DNA of 64,000 nt from Bartonella sp. MM73XJBT.G (GCF_028618435.1 NZ_JAQISW010000001.1:124001-188000); one strand, 5' to 3'. Counted from the first letter of the stretch, positions 1 through 10,543 are shown. Translations and numbers: made by a program. The notes: generated by a model not told the origin, from the letters alone.

Positions 1-206
1 CTTAAAAGTACAAAGATTCCTACTCAATCTAATTTGTAAATAATCCAGATTTTTATCGAATTCATTCTACTCTATAATGATTTATGTGATTCACGTATAC
101 AAGGCTTAACGAATAAAACCGCCCCTAAATATCCATCCACATACTTTCAAAATACTTGGTCAAAGGCTACATGCCTTACTATCACTACCCCTAAAATGAT
201 AGTTTT

Positions 207-533
207 TTATGGATAACAAGATAAGCTATCAATTACGCTGCAAATTATAGATATACTCAGCGTAAAAGAAAAAGATTTAAAAAACAAGAAATGATTCATT
301 CTAAAACTTTTGATTATCGTAAATTGCTTTAAATGTGTTTGAAAATAAAATCGATATTTTATAAATTCTACACTTGCCTCATGCTTTTGTTTATCGCGTT
401 CTTTAATGAGCGCACGCCCTTCATGTGAAACAGAATGGCATTCTGTTGCAAATTCACTGGCTTGTTTTAAAGAGACATCTCTCAATATTCTTCCAAACTC
501 ATTTTGCGACAATATCCCTGAATTGTATAACAA
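207..533 (-). CDS. Possible small protein or gene remnant, unknown
   Basis: A 108-residue frame opening with TTG, preceded by a good ribosome binding site (AGAGGA four bases upstream). The first ~60 residues have a plausible soluble composition (for example SQNEFGRILRDVSLKQ), while the last third is hydrophobic and low in complexity, as if read-through of non-coding DNA. A stop lies just upstream in frame, so it is not the tail of a long open gene. It borders a degenerate repeat copy, so a remnant is more likely than a working gene. No family recognised. Confidence 0.2.
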   Translation of the reverse strand: MLYNSGILSQNEFGRILRDVSLKQASEFATECHSVSHEGRALIKERDKQKHEASVEFIKYRFYFQTHLKQFTIIKSFRMNHFLFFKSFSFTLSISIICSVIDSLSCYP

Positions 534-559
534 TAAATCCTCTGAGCACCTCCATCTTT

Positions 560-790
560 ACGCTTATGAAGGAGCAAGCCAGCACACCATTCACACTATT
601 TTGTCAGCTCGTAGGTGTTACGACAGCCCTTAGTTCTTGAGATGATTCATAAGAGGCATTTTGAGGCATTTCTTAATCGCTTTTACTACGCAAACTTCTT
701 CACTTGTAATATACAAGCAAATGGTTTTGATTGCTTTAATATGAGAGAGATTTTCAATGAGAGTAGCTTACGGCATGCAAAATTTTAATT
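560..790 (-). repeat. Degenerate dispersed repeat, copy A
   Basis: On the reverse strand this stretch reads through the motifs shared with the copies near 17.7, 19.6, 39.7, 42.2 and 53.1 kb: an (A/C)TCTCATT...AAATCT block, TATT(A/G)AA..AATCAAAA, then TATGAATCATCTCAAG followed by a GTCGTAACACC-like segment. The TATGAATCATCTCAAG block translates to YESSQ, as in the 39.7 kb copy, but stops 15 codons later. Limits are approximate because the copies are diverged. Confidence 0.5.
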
Positions 791-971
791 CAAGGTAAAT
801 AAAGATAAATTAACTTTATAAATCAATATGTTGCATACAATACACTCTTTAGTCAACAGCATAAAATGGGATTAAGAATAAGGTTTAAGTATTTTTCTAG
901 TCTAAGCTTCCTTACCGGCCCGAGAAATGAGAGACAAAAAATAAAGAATTTGTTTTTTTAAACTTTAATCT

Positions 972-3900
972 TTAGTAGTCTCTTTCATAAAAGAGACCAA
1001 TACTCGAGTTTTTTTCATTTCCTATAGAACCTTTAGCTTTAAGGTGACGCGAAATATCCAAATTAATTGTCCCTTTCGTTGTTCCATCAGATCCTGCTTC
1101 AAAGCCTAAATAAATGTTATTGTGTATGTAGCGTCCAATGCGTAAACCTGTATTACCCTTTTCATTAACGATAACATCAAGATCATCAAGTCCAATTTTA
1201 GTTCGTAAAGTGTTCAATAAAGATGTGTTAGAACCACCCGCAAGATCAGCGGCTGCTGCCGCAAGTTGAGCAATCTGAAATGGTGATAGTTCATTAAGAG
1301 AGCGTTTAAAAATCAAACGTGCCAAAATCTCATCCTGTGGCAAATTTGGTTGTGAAGAAAAATTAATATCAAGATTATCAATCGTTCCACTTACGGTTAC
1401 AGTTACGTGAATATCACCACTGTTATTATTGGTTACAAAATAAACCGTAGGATTAAGATTACCGCTAAAACTCGCTTGTCCTTGATCAAAATTAAGACGT
1501 TGTGAAAGAATATCAAAACGCCCACGAATCATTCTAAATTCACCCACTGGATGCACATCATTTAATGGACCTGCTAAATTAATGCGCCCTCCCAGTTCAG
1601 CATCTAACCCTTTTCCCCGTACAAAAAATTGATTGCGTGCTGTAATACGCATATTTGATAACACAACAGATGATGATTCCTCTGTGACACTAGGGCTTTT
1701 ATTCGTGCTCTTAACATCAGCACGTTCAAGTGTTGTTTGAATTGGCTTTGTTAAATTCTTATTTTTGACATCAAGAAACTTAGCATTGTGAAAATGATCA
1801 GGAACCAGAATTTCAGCCTTTTCAACGATGATATCTCCACCAATAACAAGATCACTTAGAAAATGACCTTTCATTGTCATATCACCTGACAATGTCGCAA
1901 GAATCATAGAACCATCATTATAATTGGCATTATCAAGATGAAAGATCAAATCTGTCTCTAGATCATTAGAAATACGACCTGAAGCAGAAATTCTTCCTCC
2001 CTCAGACGAAGAAGCTGAAGCTTTCTCTATAAGAATATGATCGCCATTTAATTTGCCTTCAAGCGTTATATTATTCAATCCTACGTGGGTTTTTGAATCC
2101 AAAAAGCTACCATCGGCTATAGAAATATTTCCAATAAATTGTGGCTTTGATAACGCACCATTAAGAACTGTATCAACTCTTGCTGTACCCGTTATATATG
2201 CACCACGCTTAGCTAATAAGAGATTAACAAAATCAAGAGGCATTATTCCTTTAACATTTAATTTTGCCTCTAAACCATTAAAAGAAACAGGTCCATGAAT
2301 GGAAAGATCTAATCCTTTATCTCCAGTTGCTATCATATTTTCAATATGCAATGTCGATTTTTTATAAGAACCACGAGTATTTATATTGATTGACATCGGC
2401 CCCTTATGCGTCATAGTGGTTAAGCTTTGACTAGTAATCTCAAAATAAGCCGATGGATCCTTCATTGTCCCACTAATATCAATTTTGCCTATCACCATCC
2501 CATCAAGCGCCTGTCCTGCAATAAAGCTATTCGCCAAACGTGCTGATAAATTTTGCAAATTAATATGAAGATCAAGTTTGTCTTTTTCTAAAGATACCAG
2601 CCCTTGAGCTTGTGCTTGTACTCCTTCTCCTGTTAAACTTGCATTCACAGTAAGATTCTGATCTATAGTTTTCCCCGTAGCAGAAAGTGAAAAAGGCATA
2701 ATTTTTTTATCTTGAAGAGCAACGGTTGTCAGTTCCTCACCTTTTATATCATAGGTTATATCAGGTTTTTTAAAATGACCACGAATCATAACCTTTCCTG
2801 TTACACTCCCTGCTGCTCCAAGATCGGATTTCCACAGATTGGCTAAAGTAGCAGGGAGAGAATCTACGGTAAGTTGCAAATTCAGGGTATCTTGAATATT
2901 CCCCGCAAGGGTAATTTTACCGCCATTTATTGTAATTCCTAATTCATTGATTGTCATTCCATCTTTATCAAAAACAATTATCGATGGTTTTGGCAATGTT
3001 GCATGAAAATGGTGCTGTTTTAAGTCTACGGTTTCAATTTGCACTTCTCGTTTTATACCTTTTGGAAGTTCTACACTCATTACACGACCAGAAAGCTGAG
3101 CATTAAGAGCATCATGCAACATCGCTTGGACAGTAAAAACCGTTTGTTCATTATTTCTATTGGCGCGAGCATTTAAACGATTGACCCTTATCAAAGGAGT
3201 TTGGATATGCTCTGCATTGATAACACCTTCAAACTGTGCCGTACCAAAAGGATCGAATATGTCGGTATCTATTGCTAGTTTTTTTATTTTATTCTTGGCA
3301 AAATTCAAATGATTAACATGCGCCTTTACATGAGCTTTTTGTCTACCATTTTGTTCATCAAAAATAAAATCTCCTTTTACTTTTCCACTACCATCCTGTA
3401 AAAATAACGCTGAAAGCACTGAAATATCATCGGCATCAATATGCAGCGCTCCTTTCAAAAAACCTCCAAGTTGTTGAGAAAGATCACCCGTTATTTTTGC
3501 ACTTCCCCCTTTAATATTAATATTCTCAAGTTTTCGAATTTTATGAGAATCCTTAAAAGAAGCAGATAAATGTAGAGGTTTATGAGCAAAAACGCCTTCA
3601 CCTTTTACACCCCCCGTTAAAGAAGTAACAGGTGTTGTATTATCTATAAGTGCCTTTATGTTAAGTGTTGTATTTTGAAGTTCCTTCCCCATAACAAACG
3701 CTTCAGCAATATGAGCAGTTGTATTGAGCTTTATATGGCTATTGCGCCCTCTTGCTGTTCCTTGAATTGTAAGAGCACCGCTTATCTTCGGATCTAATTT
3801 GGCAAGATCAGATATTTGAGCAGATAAATCCATTTTAGCGCTTTCATCCGAAAAATAACCATTAGCCTGTATGTTTGTATATTGATTTTTCAAATTCAAA

Positions 3901-5612
3901 TGACGTAGAACAAAGCCCATCGTATTGTGGGCAACATCACCTGAAAGAGTGATATTTCCTTTGAATAAACGATCAAAAGGCTGCATGCCTATTTTCATAT
4001 TGTCAGCCATTCCTGATAATTTCAGATCAAAAATGCCACTCAATAAACCAATCGTTCCTTTGGCTTTAATATCTGCTCTACCAGAGAGAGGTTGTTTACT
4101 GAATACTTCTAAAGGAGCTAGTGTTTGGGCTTTTAACCCAAGATCGCCTTTAAAAATAAAATTCTCCATTGTCCCCTTTAACCAAGAAGAAAAACCCTGA
4201 GCCGTAACACTAAGATCATGAATAAAAATTGGTTTATTCGAAACAATATCCGTATCTAAATACATATGAACGGCTTGGCTTAAATCTTCTACGCCCCCTC
4301 CCTTAATCTTTTTAACCCCTTGAAGCGTTCCATTAACCTGAACACCAACATGACGAGAAGCCGCATTGTCGAGATTTTCGCTTACGCCCCCCATATCAAA
4401 AACCGCATCGCGAATATAAATATTATTATTGCTAAAATGATTGACAACCAGCCGCCCATTCCAAGATTGTTGTCCTTCGCGACCATAGTCAATGTTCAAA
4501 GCAAGAGTCTTTGCAGGTTTTGACACCTCTGATATGGACGAATGAACAAACTCCTTTTCGTTATCAAGAGCCATTTTACCATCAACAAAAAGCCGCCGCA
4601 AAAAACCATCGGCGGTTATTTCAGCATTGGCGATAACATTCATTGCTTTGCCCTGAAGAACCATCTGATCAAGGTGGGTTACCCCCTCTCTTGTCCTTCT
4701 TGCCTCTGCTTTTAATATTATATCAGATGCGAAGAGATGACGATATTGAGAAGGTATTAAAGGATCCAATCTACCCTCTAATTTCGTAGAAAAACTGTGT
4801 CCTTCTGAAACACTTGCAAGAATAACATGACCATCTAAAATAGAATGATGATCGGATTCTAAAGAAAGTTTGATAACCAAATCATCAAAAGTACCATCAC
4901 CTTTAATCGCGAGATTTAATGCTGGGCGTTTTTCGATGTTAAAAACATTGGCCAAAATACCATTTGGCGGTTCATCGGCAGAGATATCAATTTGAGCTGT
5001 ACGATTGTTCTTTGATATCTTGGTAAAAATAGAAAAAGACCCTGGTGCATCTAAACGATGCGCCACCATATCAACATCAAAATGACCACTCGCCAAAGTG
5101 AAATTACCTTCTAAGGACATATCAGCAGAAAAACCAAAAAGATTCTGCTCAAACGTCACATGTTGCGCTGTAAGTGCATTGATTGAAAGAGCAAGCGGCA
5201 ATTTTGGTAAAGAAAACCTACCTATCTCAAAAGAAGAATTGCCTTGTGGTTTGCGCAAAAACGTAACCTGTTCTGCCGAAAGCTGATTAATATCCATCCG
5301 CCCTTTTAGCAAGGCTAGACGATTCCAATCCATTTTGGCATTGGTAATTTTAAGCCAAATTCCCTTTTTATCACTGATAGTAATAGCATCAATTGATGTT
5401 TGAGAAGATAGCGCTCCTTGCATATTGTGTAAGCGAACTTGACGATTAGGCGCTGAAAGCTTGCTTTCAATTAAAGAAACAAACCATGAACGATCGTCTG
5501 CTATCTCTTCGCTAGAAGGAAGACGGTCTTCTCTTTGTGCAAGAACAAAACCACCGACCAAAAAAAACACAAATCCAAAGAAGAAAGCTGATAAACGTAC
5601 ACTTTTTTTCAT
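972..5612 (-). CDS. tamB: Translocation and assembly module inner-membrane protein TamB
   Basis: A 1546-residue TamB (DUF490/AsmA-like) protein. It is anchored by one N-terminal membrane segment (about residues 8-26) and is otherwise a very long run of short repetitive beta strands, as in the hydrophobic-groove fold that spans the periplasm. The C-terminal TamB domain (last ~350 residues) holds the conserved segment ending near ELSPFQIAQLAAAAADLAG and a final beta-rich stretch. With TamA it forms a complex that helps insert autotransporters and other outer-membrane proteins, and in this family it also supports phospholipid transport. It overlaps the upstream tamA stop by one base (TAATG), indicating translational coupling. 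Length and composition are normal for alphaproteobacteria. Confidence 0.95.
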   Translation of the reverse strand: MKKSVRLSAFFFGFVFFLVGGFVLAQREDRLPSSEEIADDRSWFVSLIESKLSAPNRQVRLHNMQGALSSQTSIDAITISDKKGIWLKITNAKMDWNRLALLKGRMDINQLSAEQVTFLRKPQGNSSFEIGRFSLPKLPLALSINALTAQHVTFEQNLFGFSADMSLEGNFTLASGHFDVDMVAHRLDAPGSFSIFTKISKNNRTAQIDISADEPPNGILANVFNIEKRPALNLAIKGDGTFDDLVIKLSLESDHHSILDGHVILASVSEGHSFSTKLEGRLDPLIPSQYRHLFASDIILKAEARRTREGVTHLDQMVLQGKAMNVIANAEITADGFLRRLFVDGKMALDNEKEFVHSSISEVSKPAKTLALNIDYGREGQQSWNGRLVVNHFSNNNIYIRDAVFDMGGVSENLDNAASRHVGVQVNGTLQGVKKIKGGGVEDLSQAVHMYLDTDIVSNKPIFIHDLSVTAQGFSSWLKGTMENFIFKGDLGLKAQTLAPLEVFSKQPLSGRADIKAKGTIGLLSGIFDLKLSGMADNMKIGMQPFDRLFKGNITLSGDVAHNTMGFVLRHLNLKNQYTNIQANGYFSDESAKMDLSAQISDLAKLDPKISGALTIQGTARGRNSHIKLNTTAHIAEAFVMGKELQNTTLNIKALIDNTTPVTSLTGGVKGEGVFAHKPLHLSASFKDSHKIRKLENINIKGGSAKITGDLSQQLGGFLKGALHIDADDISVLSALFLQDGSGKVKGDFIFDEQNGRQKAHVKAHVNHLNFAKNKIKKLAIDTDIFDPFGTAQFEGVINAEHIQTPLIRVNRLNARANRNNEQTVFTVQAMLHDALNAQLSGRVMSVELPKGIKREVQIETVDLKQHHFHATLPKPSIIVFDKDGMTINELGITINGGKITLAGNIQDTLNLQLTVDSLPATLANLWKSDLGAAGSVTGKVMIRGHFKKPDITYDIKGEELTTVALQDKKIMPFSLSATGKTIDQNLTVNASLTGEGVQAQAQGLVSLEKDKLDLHINLQNLSARLANSFIAGQALDGMVIGKIDISGTMKDPSAYFEITSQSLTTMTHKGPMSININTRGSYKKSTLHIENMIATGDKGLDLSIHGPVSFNGLEAKLNVKGIMPLDFVNLLLAKRGAYITGTARVDTVLNGALSKPQFIGNISIADGSFLDSKTHVGLNNITLEGKLNGDHILIEKASASSSEGGRISASGRISNDLETDLIFHLDNANYNDGSMILATLSGDMTMKGHFLSDLVIGGDIIVEKAEILVPDHFHNAKFLDVKNKNLTKPIQTTLERADVKSTNKSPSVTEESSSVVLSNMRITARNQFFVRGKGLDAELGGRINLAGPLNDVHPVGEFRMIRGRFDILSQRLNFDQGQASFSGNLNPTVYFVTNNNSGDIHVTVTVSGTIDNLDINFSSQPNLPQDEILARLIFKRSLNELSPFQIAQLAAAAADLAGGSNTSLLNTLRTKIGLDDLDVIVNEKGNTGLRIGRYIHNNIYLGFEAGSDGTTKGTINLDISRHLKAKGSIGNEKNSSIGLFYERDY

Positions 5613-7576
5613 TAAAATGCTTGTCCTATACCCACATAAAAACCCATGCGAGGATCACCCTGCTCTCTTTTTAAAGGAAAGGCTAAATCAACGCGTACAG
5701 GACCAACACCTGTCATATAGCGACCTCCTATACCGGCTCCCCATTTAATTTTTTGAGAAAAATCAAAATTCGCTTTTTCCCCTACGAGACCTCCATCAAG
5801 AAAACCAACAAATCCTATTTTATCATTTAAAGAAACACGCAATTCTGCCGATCCCTCAATAAGTGCTCGTCCGCCAACAATCGCATTATTTTCTGTTTTG
5901 ATACCAATATTACGATAAGCATAACCACGAACAGAGCCCCCACCACCAGCAAAAAAGAGCGTATCTGCAGGAACTTGTGCTGCATTATTTCCAAGAATTG
6001 TACCAAGCTTTGCCCGCGCAGCAAAAACAAAACGATCCCCTTCATCCAACGCCCAATAAGAACGGCCTTCTGCCGTTACTTTTGTAACAAAATTGCTAAA
6101 ACGCATCTCATAAAAGGGCTCAATGAGAACTTCACCATATAAACCTTTTGTTGCATTAAACTTATTATTACGACTATCATAAATCAAACCAGTAGGAAAA
6201 CCAATTGTTGTAAAATTACGGCTTCCAAAATAGATATCACGTGAGTAACCATTTGAAACTTCTATAGCAGCCTGTCCCGATAGATTACTATTGAAAATAT
6301 GCGTAATACCTAACTTCCCTTTGATGGCTTTTGTTGTGTAATTTTCCAGAACATCTTGCTGTATTTTTAATTCTGACCTGATATCTGTATTAGGTGTGAG
6401 TATACCCGGTTTTATAAACGTACCACCGAAAAGATAATCAAAATTTTTAAAATTGTATGATTGTTTTTTATTGCTGCCAACACCACTCATTTTTGTTTCG
6501 ATTTTAAGAACTTCTGCATGACCAAAAAGATTGTTATGCATCCAATAAGCTTCAAAACCAGCACCATCTAATGTTGAATAACTACCCCCTACACCAAAAC
6601 GACGCGGTTTACGTTCTTGTACAATAAGCATAAGTGGTAAACTGCCATCTGAGTTAATGGTATCAGCCTCACGGATATTGATCGCACGAAAAACACCAAG
6701 GCGTGCAAGACGTTCATTTGCCTTCGCTAACGCATCGGAATCGTATTTCTGGCCGGGTTTTAATCCGGTCATCCATGCGATATAAGCTGAATCGACACGT
6801 GGTTTCTTACTTATATTACGGACACTTAAAGGACCATAATGAGCCTTTGGTCCAGGATCAACAACAATCCTACCTTCAATATGCAACGCAGCATGATCAG
6901 CCACGATATCACTTTTTATAATTTTAGCTTTTGCATAACCTTGTTTACGCCATCCTTCTACCGCCCATTTTTCTGCTTTCAAAATGGTTTCAGATTTGGC
7001 AATAGCACCAACTTTATAGCCCAATTCTTCAATTGTGGGCATTTTATGCGCTTTACGCTTTTCAGGAAGCGCTACTTTATCAATATCTGCAATACTAAAA
7101 ACATATTGTGGGCCAGCATTAATCGTAATAACAATATTGGATTGTGCTGGTAGTTGCGTTACTGGACTTAAATCAGCCGCTTCTAAGCCATTAATTTTAA
7201 TACTAATAACACCACCATAGCGCCCATCTGCATAAAGAGCAGAAAGAATAGCACGATAATCTGAGCGTGCTTTGGCTAATAAACCAGAAGAACTCGCAGA
7301 AGCTTTCTCTTTATCTGAAAAAAGAGAAGAAACAGATTTAACTATTTTTATGCCTTCCGATGGCGCTCCTGGTGGGGTGATAATATCAACTTTATAAAAT
7401 CTCTCTGTACTTTTAACAGAATGTGAAGAAGAATTTATTTTCTTTTGACCAAAAAGAGGGAGGCCGAAAAAATCAAATGCAGCAAGTGGCTGAGGAAAAG
7501 AAAACGCGAAACACAAGCCTATAAATACACAGCGCACAGTTTCTGATTTTAACAAAATTCTCGTCTGGTATACCAT
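5612..7576 (-). CDS. tamA: Outer-membrane assembly factor TamA (Omp85 family)
   Basis: A 654-residue Omp85-superfamily protein. The N-terminus has a hydrophobic export segment (FIGLCFAFSFPQPLAAF), followed by POTRA-type domains to about residue 330 (for example the IVDPGPKAHYGPL and GLKPGQKYDSDAL segments). The rest is a 16-strand-type barrel with the conserved FFAGGGGSVRGY loop motif near residue 545 and a C-terminal phenylalanine (GIGQAF) typical of outer-membrane proteins. Its immediate partner gene tamB follows with a one-base overlap, which separates it from BamA. It starts at ATG 7576; the 396-bp divergent region shared with comM must hold its promoter. Confidence 0.95.
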   Translation of the reverse strand: MVYQTRILLKSETVRCVFIGLCFAFSFPQPLAAFDFFGLPLFGQKKINSSSHSVKSTERFYKVDIITPPGAPSEGIKIVKSVSSLFSDKEKASASSSGLLAKARSDYRAILSALYADGRYGGVISIKINGLEAADLSPVTQLPAQSNIVITINAGPQYVFSIADIDKVALPEKRKAHKMPTIEELGYKVGAIAKSETILKAEKWAVEGWRKQGYAKAKIIKSDIVADHAALHIEGRIVVDPGPKAHYGPLSVRNISKKPRVDSAYIAWMTGLKPGQKYDSDALAKANERLARLGVFRAINIREADTINSDGSLPLMLIVQERKPRRFGVGGSYSTLDGAGFEAYWMHNNLFGHAEVLKIETKMSGVGSNKKQSYNFKNFDYLFGGTFIKPGILTPNTDIRSELKIQQDVLENYTTKAIKGKLGITHIFNSNLSGQAAIEVSNGYSRDIYFGSRNFTTIGFPTGLIYDSRNNKFNATKGLYGEVLIEPFYEMRFSNFVTKVTAEGRSYWALDEGDRFVFAARAKLGTILGNNAAQVPADTLFFAGGGGSVRGYAYRNIGIKTENNAIVGGRALIEGSAELRVSLNDKIGFVGFLDGGLVGEKANFDFSQKIKWGAGIGGRYMTGVGPVRVDLAFPLKREQGDPRMGFYVGIGQAF

Positions 7577-7972
7577 AAATCAGATACCTTTAATACACTT
7601 TGCATCTACTACACTTTAAATAATATAAAATAATAAAGGTAAATATAACTACTTTGCATACTTTACACGTTTTATCACATCAAATCATACTCTACGATAC
7701 ATAATGCCCCCTCCCTTCATATCTTCACAAAACTCTGCTCTATCGTGTCATACAAACACCCTCGTTTCCTTCTCTTAACATATTCATTGAGCTTATTATA
7801 AATGTTTTATTGCGCTCCATATTATCATGGTTAAATTTGTACAAATAATTTTCAGAACGCTACAAAAACCCGCGTACGTATATAGATCTATCCATGAAAA
7901 AAACCATAGAGATGCTTCTTGATTTTTATGCGTAGATATGATTGTCTCTCCCAAATCTAAAGGGGGAGATAA
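7577..7972. other. Divergent intergenic region tamA / comM
   Basis: 396 bp without a gene. It must carry the promoters for tamA (leftward) and comM (rightward). I see no repeat-family copy and no strong terminator; the only clear structure is the hairpin just before comM, listed separately. Confidence 0.6.
7947..7969 (+). promoter_or_regulatory. Hairpin enclosing the comM ribosome binding site
   Basis: TCTCCC at 7947-7952 pairs with GGGAGA at 7964-7969 (6-bp stem, 11-nt loop). The right arm is most of the very strong Shine-Dalgarno sequence (AGGGGGAG) four bases ahead of the comM ATG. If it forms, the stem would mask the ribosome binding site. Directly visible; the regulatory role is inference. 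Confidence 0.4.
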
Positions 7973-9505
7973 ATGATCGCACGTATCACAACCGTTGCTT
8001 TTCGCGGTCTAGAAGCAGTTCCTGTCGATGTACAGGTTATGATTTCATCCGGTAAAATAGGAATGGCTATTGTTGGGTTAGCCGATAAGGCCGTTGCAGA
8101 AAGTCGTGAACGCGTACAAGCAGCTCTCCATGCTTGTGGGCTTTCTATGCCAACCAAACGAATTACGATTAATCTTGCACCAGCTGATTTGCCTAAAGAG
8201 GGATCACATTATGATTTGCCAATTGCCGTAGGCTTAATGCTTGCTATGGGAATCCTCCCTCCAGAAGTAGCGCAAGACTATGTCATTTTAGGTGAATTGT
8301 CACTGGATGGTTCACTGACTGCTGTCAATGGCGTTTTACCAGCGGCCATGACAGCTGTATCACTCGATAAAGGACTGATTTGTCCCTTTCAATGTGGACC
8401 TGAAGCAGCATGGGCAAATGCAGAAATAAATATTCTTGCTCCAGAGACTCTTCTCACTATCGTTAATCATTTTAAAGGGACACAAATTCAAAAACGCCCA
8501 CAACCGCGCCAATATACTATCGAAACTGAACTTCCAGATCTTTGTGAAATCAAAGGACAAAAAACAGCCAAACGTGCCTTAGAAGTTTGTGCTGCTGGAC
8601 GCCATAACCTTTTGTTTGTTGGTCCTCCTGGTGCTGGAAAATCTATGTTGGCGCAACGCTTACCTTCTATTTTACCCCCTCTTAATAGTCGTGAGCTTTT
8701 AGATGTCTGTCTGATTGCATCTATTACAGGAGAAACGATTCATAATACCATTTCACTTCATTGCCCCTTTCGTTCCCCACATCATTCTGCTTCTATGGCA
8801 GCAATGATTGGTGGGGGACTTAAAGGACGTCCAGGAGAAATCTCTCTTGCTCATAATGGCGTGTTATTTCTTGATGAGTTGCCTGAATTTTCTCCGCAAG
8901 TTCTTGATTCTCTTCGTCAACCTTTAGAAAGTGGAGAAGCGGTTATCGCTAGAGCTAATCACCATATCAGCTATCCTGCTCGCTTCCAACTTATTGCCGC
9001 AATGAATCCTTGTCGATGTGGTATGGCAGGTGAAAAAGGCCATGTTTGTGCTAAAGGTATACGCTGTCAAATCGATTATCAATCCCGTATCTCTGGTCCG
9101 CTTCTTGATCGAATTGATTTACGGATTGATGTTCCTGCTTTGACAGCAATGGACCTTATGCAACCAGAGCAATCAGAAAAAAGCTGTGATGTTGCAAAAC
9201 GCGTCGCACGTTGCCGTACCATTCAAGCCAAACGTTTTGCAGCACTAGGGTTGGATCATATCCGAACCAATGGCGATTGCCCTGCCAAAATTGTAGAACA
9301 AATTGCTATTCCTGATAAAAATGCTGCCATACTCTTACGAAATGTGAGTGAAAAAATGCATCTTTCTGCACGTGCTTATCATCGTATCCTCAAAGTTGCG
9401 CGTACGATTGCTGACCTTGATGAATCCGATAATCTTTCACGTCATCATCTCGCAGAAGCCATCTCCTATCGAATCGGTACGGAAAGATTAACAGCTCTTC
9501 ACTAA
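7973..9505 (+). CDS. comM: YifB/ComM-family Mg-chelatase-like AAA+ ATPase
   Basis: A 510-residue protein of the ComM/YifB family, hexameric AAA+ helicases that drive branch migration during natural transformation in other bacteria. The N-terminal ChlI-like domain (residues 1 to ~170, with DLPIAVGLMLA) precedes an AAA+ core carrying Walker A GPPGAGKSM (~218-226) and Walker B GVLFLDELPEF (~296-306). The MNPCRCG cysteine motif near residue 345 and the C-terminal Mg_chelatase_C helices (SARAYHRILKVARTIADL) complete the family pattern. The start is set by the AGGGGGAG site. It ends 11 bases from a convergent gene. Whether this host is naturally competent cannot be read from the window. Confidence 0.93.
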   Translation: MIARITTVAFRGLEAVPVDVQVMISSGKIGMAIVGLADKAVAESRERVQAALHACGLSMPTKRITINLAPADLPKEGSHYDLPIAVGLMLAMGILPPEVAQDYVILGELSLDGSLTAVNGVLPAAMTAVSLDKGLICPFQCGPEAAWANAEINILAPETLLTIVNHFKGTQIQKRPQPRQYTIETELPDLCEIKGQKTAKRALEVCAAGRHNLLFVGPPGAGKSMLAQRLPSILPPLNSRELLDVCLIASITGETIHNTISLHCPFRSPHHSASMAAMIGGGLKGRPGEISLAHNGVLFLDELPEFSPQVLDSLRQPLESGEAVIARANHHISYPARFQLIAAMNPCRCGMAGEKGHVCAKGIRCQIDYQSRISGPLLDRIDLRIDVPALTAMDLMQPEQSEKSCDVAKRVARCRTIQAKRFAALGLDHIRTNGDCPAKIVEQIAIPDKNAAILLRNVSEKMHLSARAYHRILKVARTIADLDESDNLSRHHLAEAISYRIGTERLTALH

Positions 9506-9516
9506 AAAACTGCTCA

Positions 9517-10452
9517 TCAGTAAAAACTTATTGGAAAATAACGCAAATAAAGCTCTGTGAGTTTACCATCCTCTTCTAGAGATTTTAGGGCATAATTGAG
9601 GATATCAATCAATTTTTCGTTCTTTTTTGCAACAGCAAGCTGCATTCCTTGTCCCAATAACTGGGGTGCCATATATGCCCCCCCAACAAAATGGTAGAAA
9701 TCAATAGATTTTTGATTTTTGAACCATAATGATAAAGCAAACCCATCATCAAAAATAAGGTCAATTTTATGCTCCTGTAAGGCTTTATAGAGCTCTTCCC
9801 TCTTTTTAAATCCTCGCCATTTTGCTTTAGGAAAATAATCATGAAAGAGCTTTTCGTGAATAGTTTTAGACAAAACACCACTGGTTAAATGAACCAATTG
9901 GTTGCTTATTGGCTCATCAAGGTTTAACTGTCGAGAAGCAACAAATCGCGCTGGAAAGCGCAAATATGACTTTGTAAAAACAAGATCTTGTTGGGTTTGA
10001 CTTGTTTCTTTTAAACCTGCAATAATGACTTCTGCACCACCATTTTTGACATGTTCGACAAGCTCTTTCCAAGGAACCACTTCGACTTCACAAAACTCCT
10101 CTAATTTTAATTTTGAGCAAATAGCACGCAATAAATCGATATTATAACCTGTAAGATGCCCCGTTTGATCAAGAAAATTAAAAGGAGGAAAATCAAAAGT
10201 TGTTACAAAACGTAAACGAGTGATATTCTTGGTATCAGGTTGTACAAAATGTTCATGCGAATCAAAAAAAGAAGGCAACCTTCCAGCTATTTCAGCTTCT
10301 GCGTAAGAGAAAAATAAAAATCCCCCTGCTATAAATAAAATGCGAATAAAAAGGGTATATAAATTATGGGGTAAAAAATACCGTAAATGCCATTGAAGAT
10401 GTTTTACATATATAGATTCTCTTATTTTCAAAATCTCTCCCCCATTTTTCAA
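9517..10452 (-). CDS. Polar amino-acid ABC transporter-type substrate-binding protein
   Basis: A ~311-residue periplasmic solute-binding protein of the SBP_bac_3 family. Opening signature: RFVTTFDFPPFNFLDQTGHL and GYNIDLLRAI; later the AEVIIAGLKET and KIDLIFDDG segments that line the ligand cleft. A hydrophobic segment near the N-terminus (LFIRILFIAGGFLFFSYAEAE) acts as signal peptide or anchor. There is no ATG; the frame opens at TTG 10452, but a second TTG at 10431 lies just after GGGGGAGA and could be used instead. No permease or ATPase gene is adjacent, so it is an orphan binding protein or works with distant transporter genes. The ligand cannot be told; amino acids are usual. Confidence 0.82.
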   Translation of the reverse strand: MKNGGEILKIRESIYVKHLQWHLRYFLPHNLYTLFIRILFIAGGFLFFSYAEAEIAGRLPSFFDSHEHFVQPDTKNITRLRFVTTFDFPPFNFLDQTGHLTGYNIDLLRAICSKLKLEEFCEVEVVPWKELVEHVKNGGAEVIIAGLKETSQTQQDLVFTKSYLRFPARFVASRQLNLDEPISNQLVHLTSGVLSKTIHEKLFHDYFPKAKWRGFKKREELYKALQEHKIDLIFDDGFALSLWFKNQKSIDFYHFVGGAYMAPQLLGQGMQLAVAKKNEKLIDILNYALKSLEEDGKLTELYLRYFPISFY

Positions 10453-10543
10453 AGATAAGATAAAACTCTGTTTAATTATTATCTAACGCACTTCACCAAA
10501 ATATCTTCCGTTGCATAAATAAAATTCTTTCTCTTTTTTAAAT

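Larger units (their letters stand above)
1..971. other. Gene-poor left end with decayed sequence
   Basis: No convincing intact gene lies between the window edge and the end of tamB. The stretch is very AT-rich and holds one weak minus-strand reading frame (207-533) and one degenerate copy of the dispersed repeat family described below (about 560-790). Overlapping short frames on both strands around 400-640 look like chance frames. Confidence 0.6.

Noticed and set aside
6703-7220. Plus-strand frames opposite tamA
   Set aside because: Shadows of tamA with no binding sites; the minus-strand gene is complete and well conserved.
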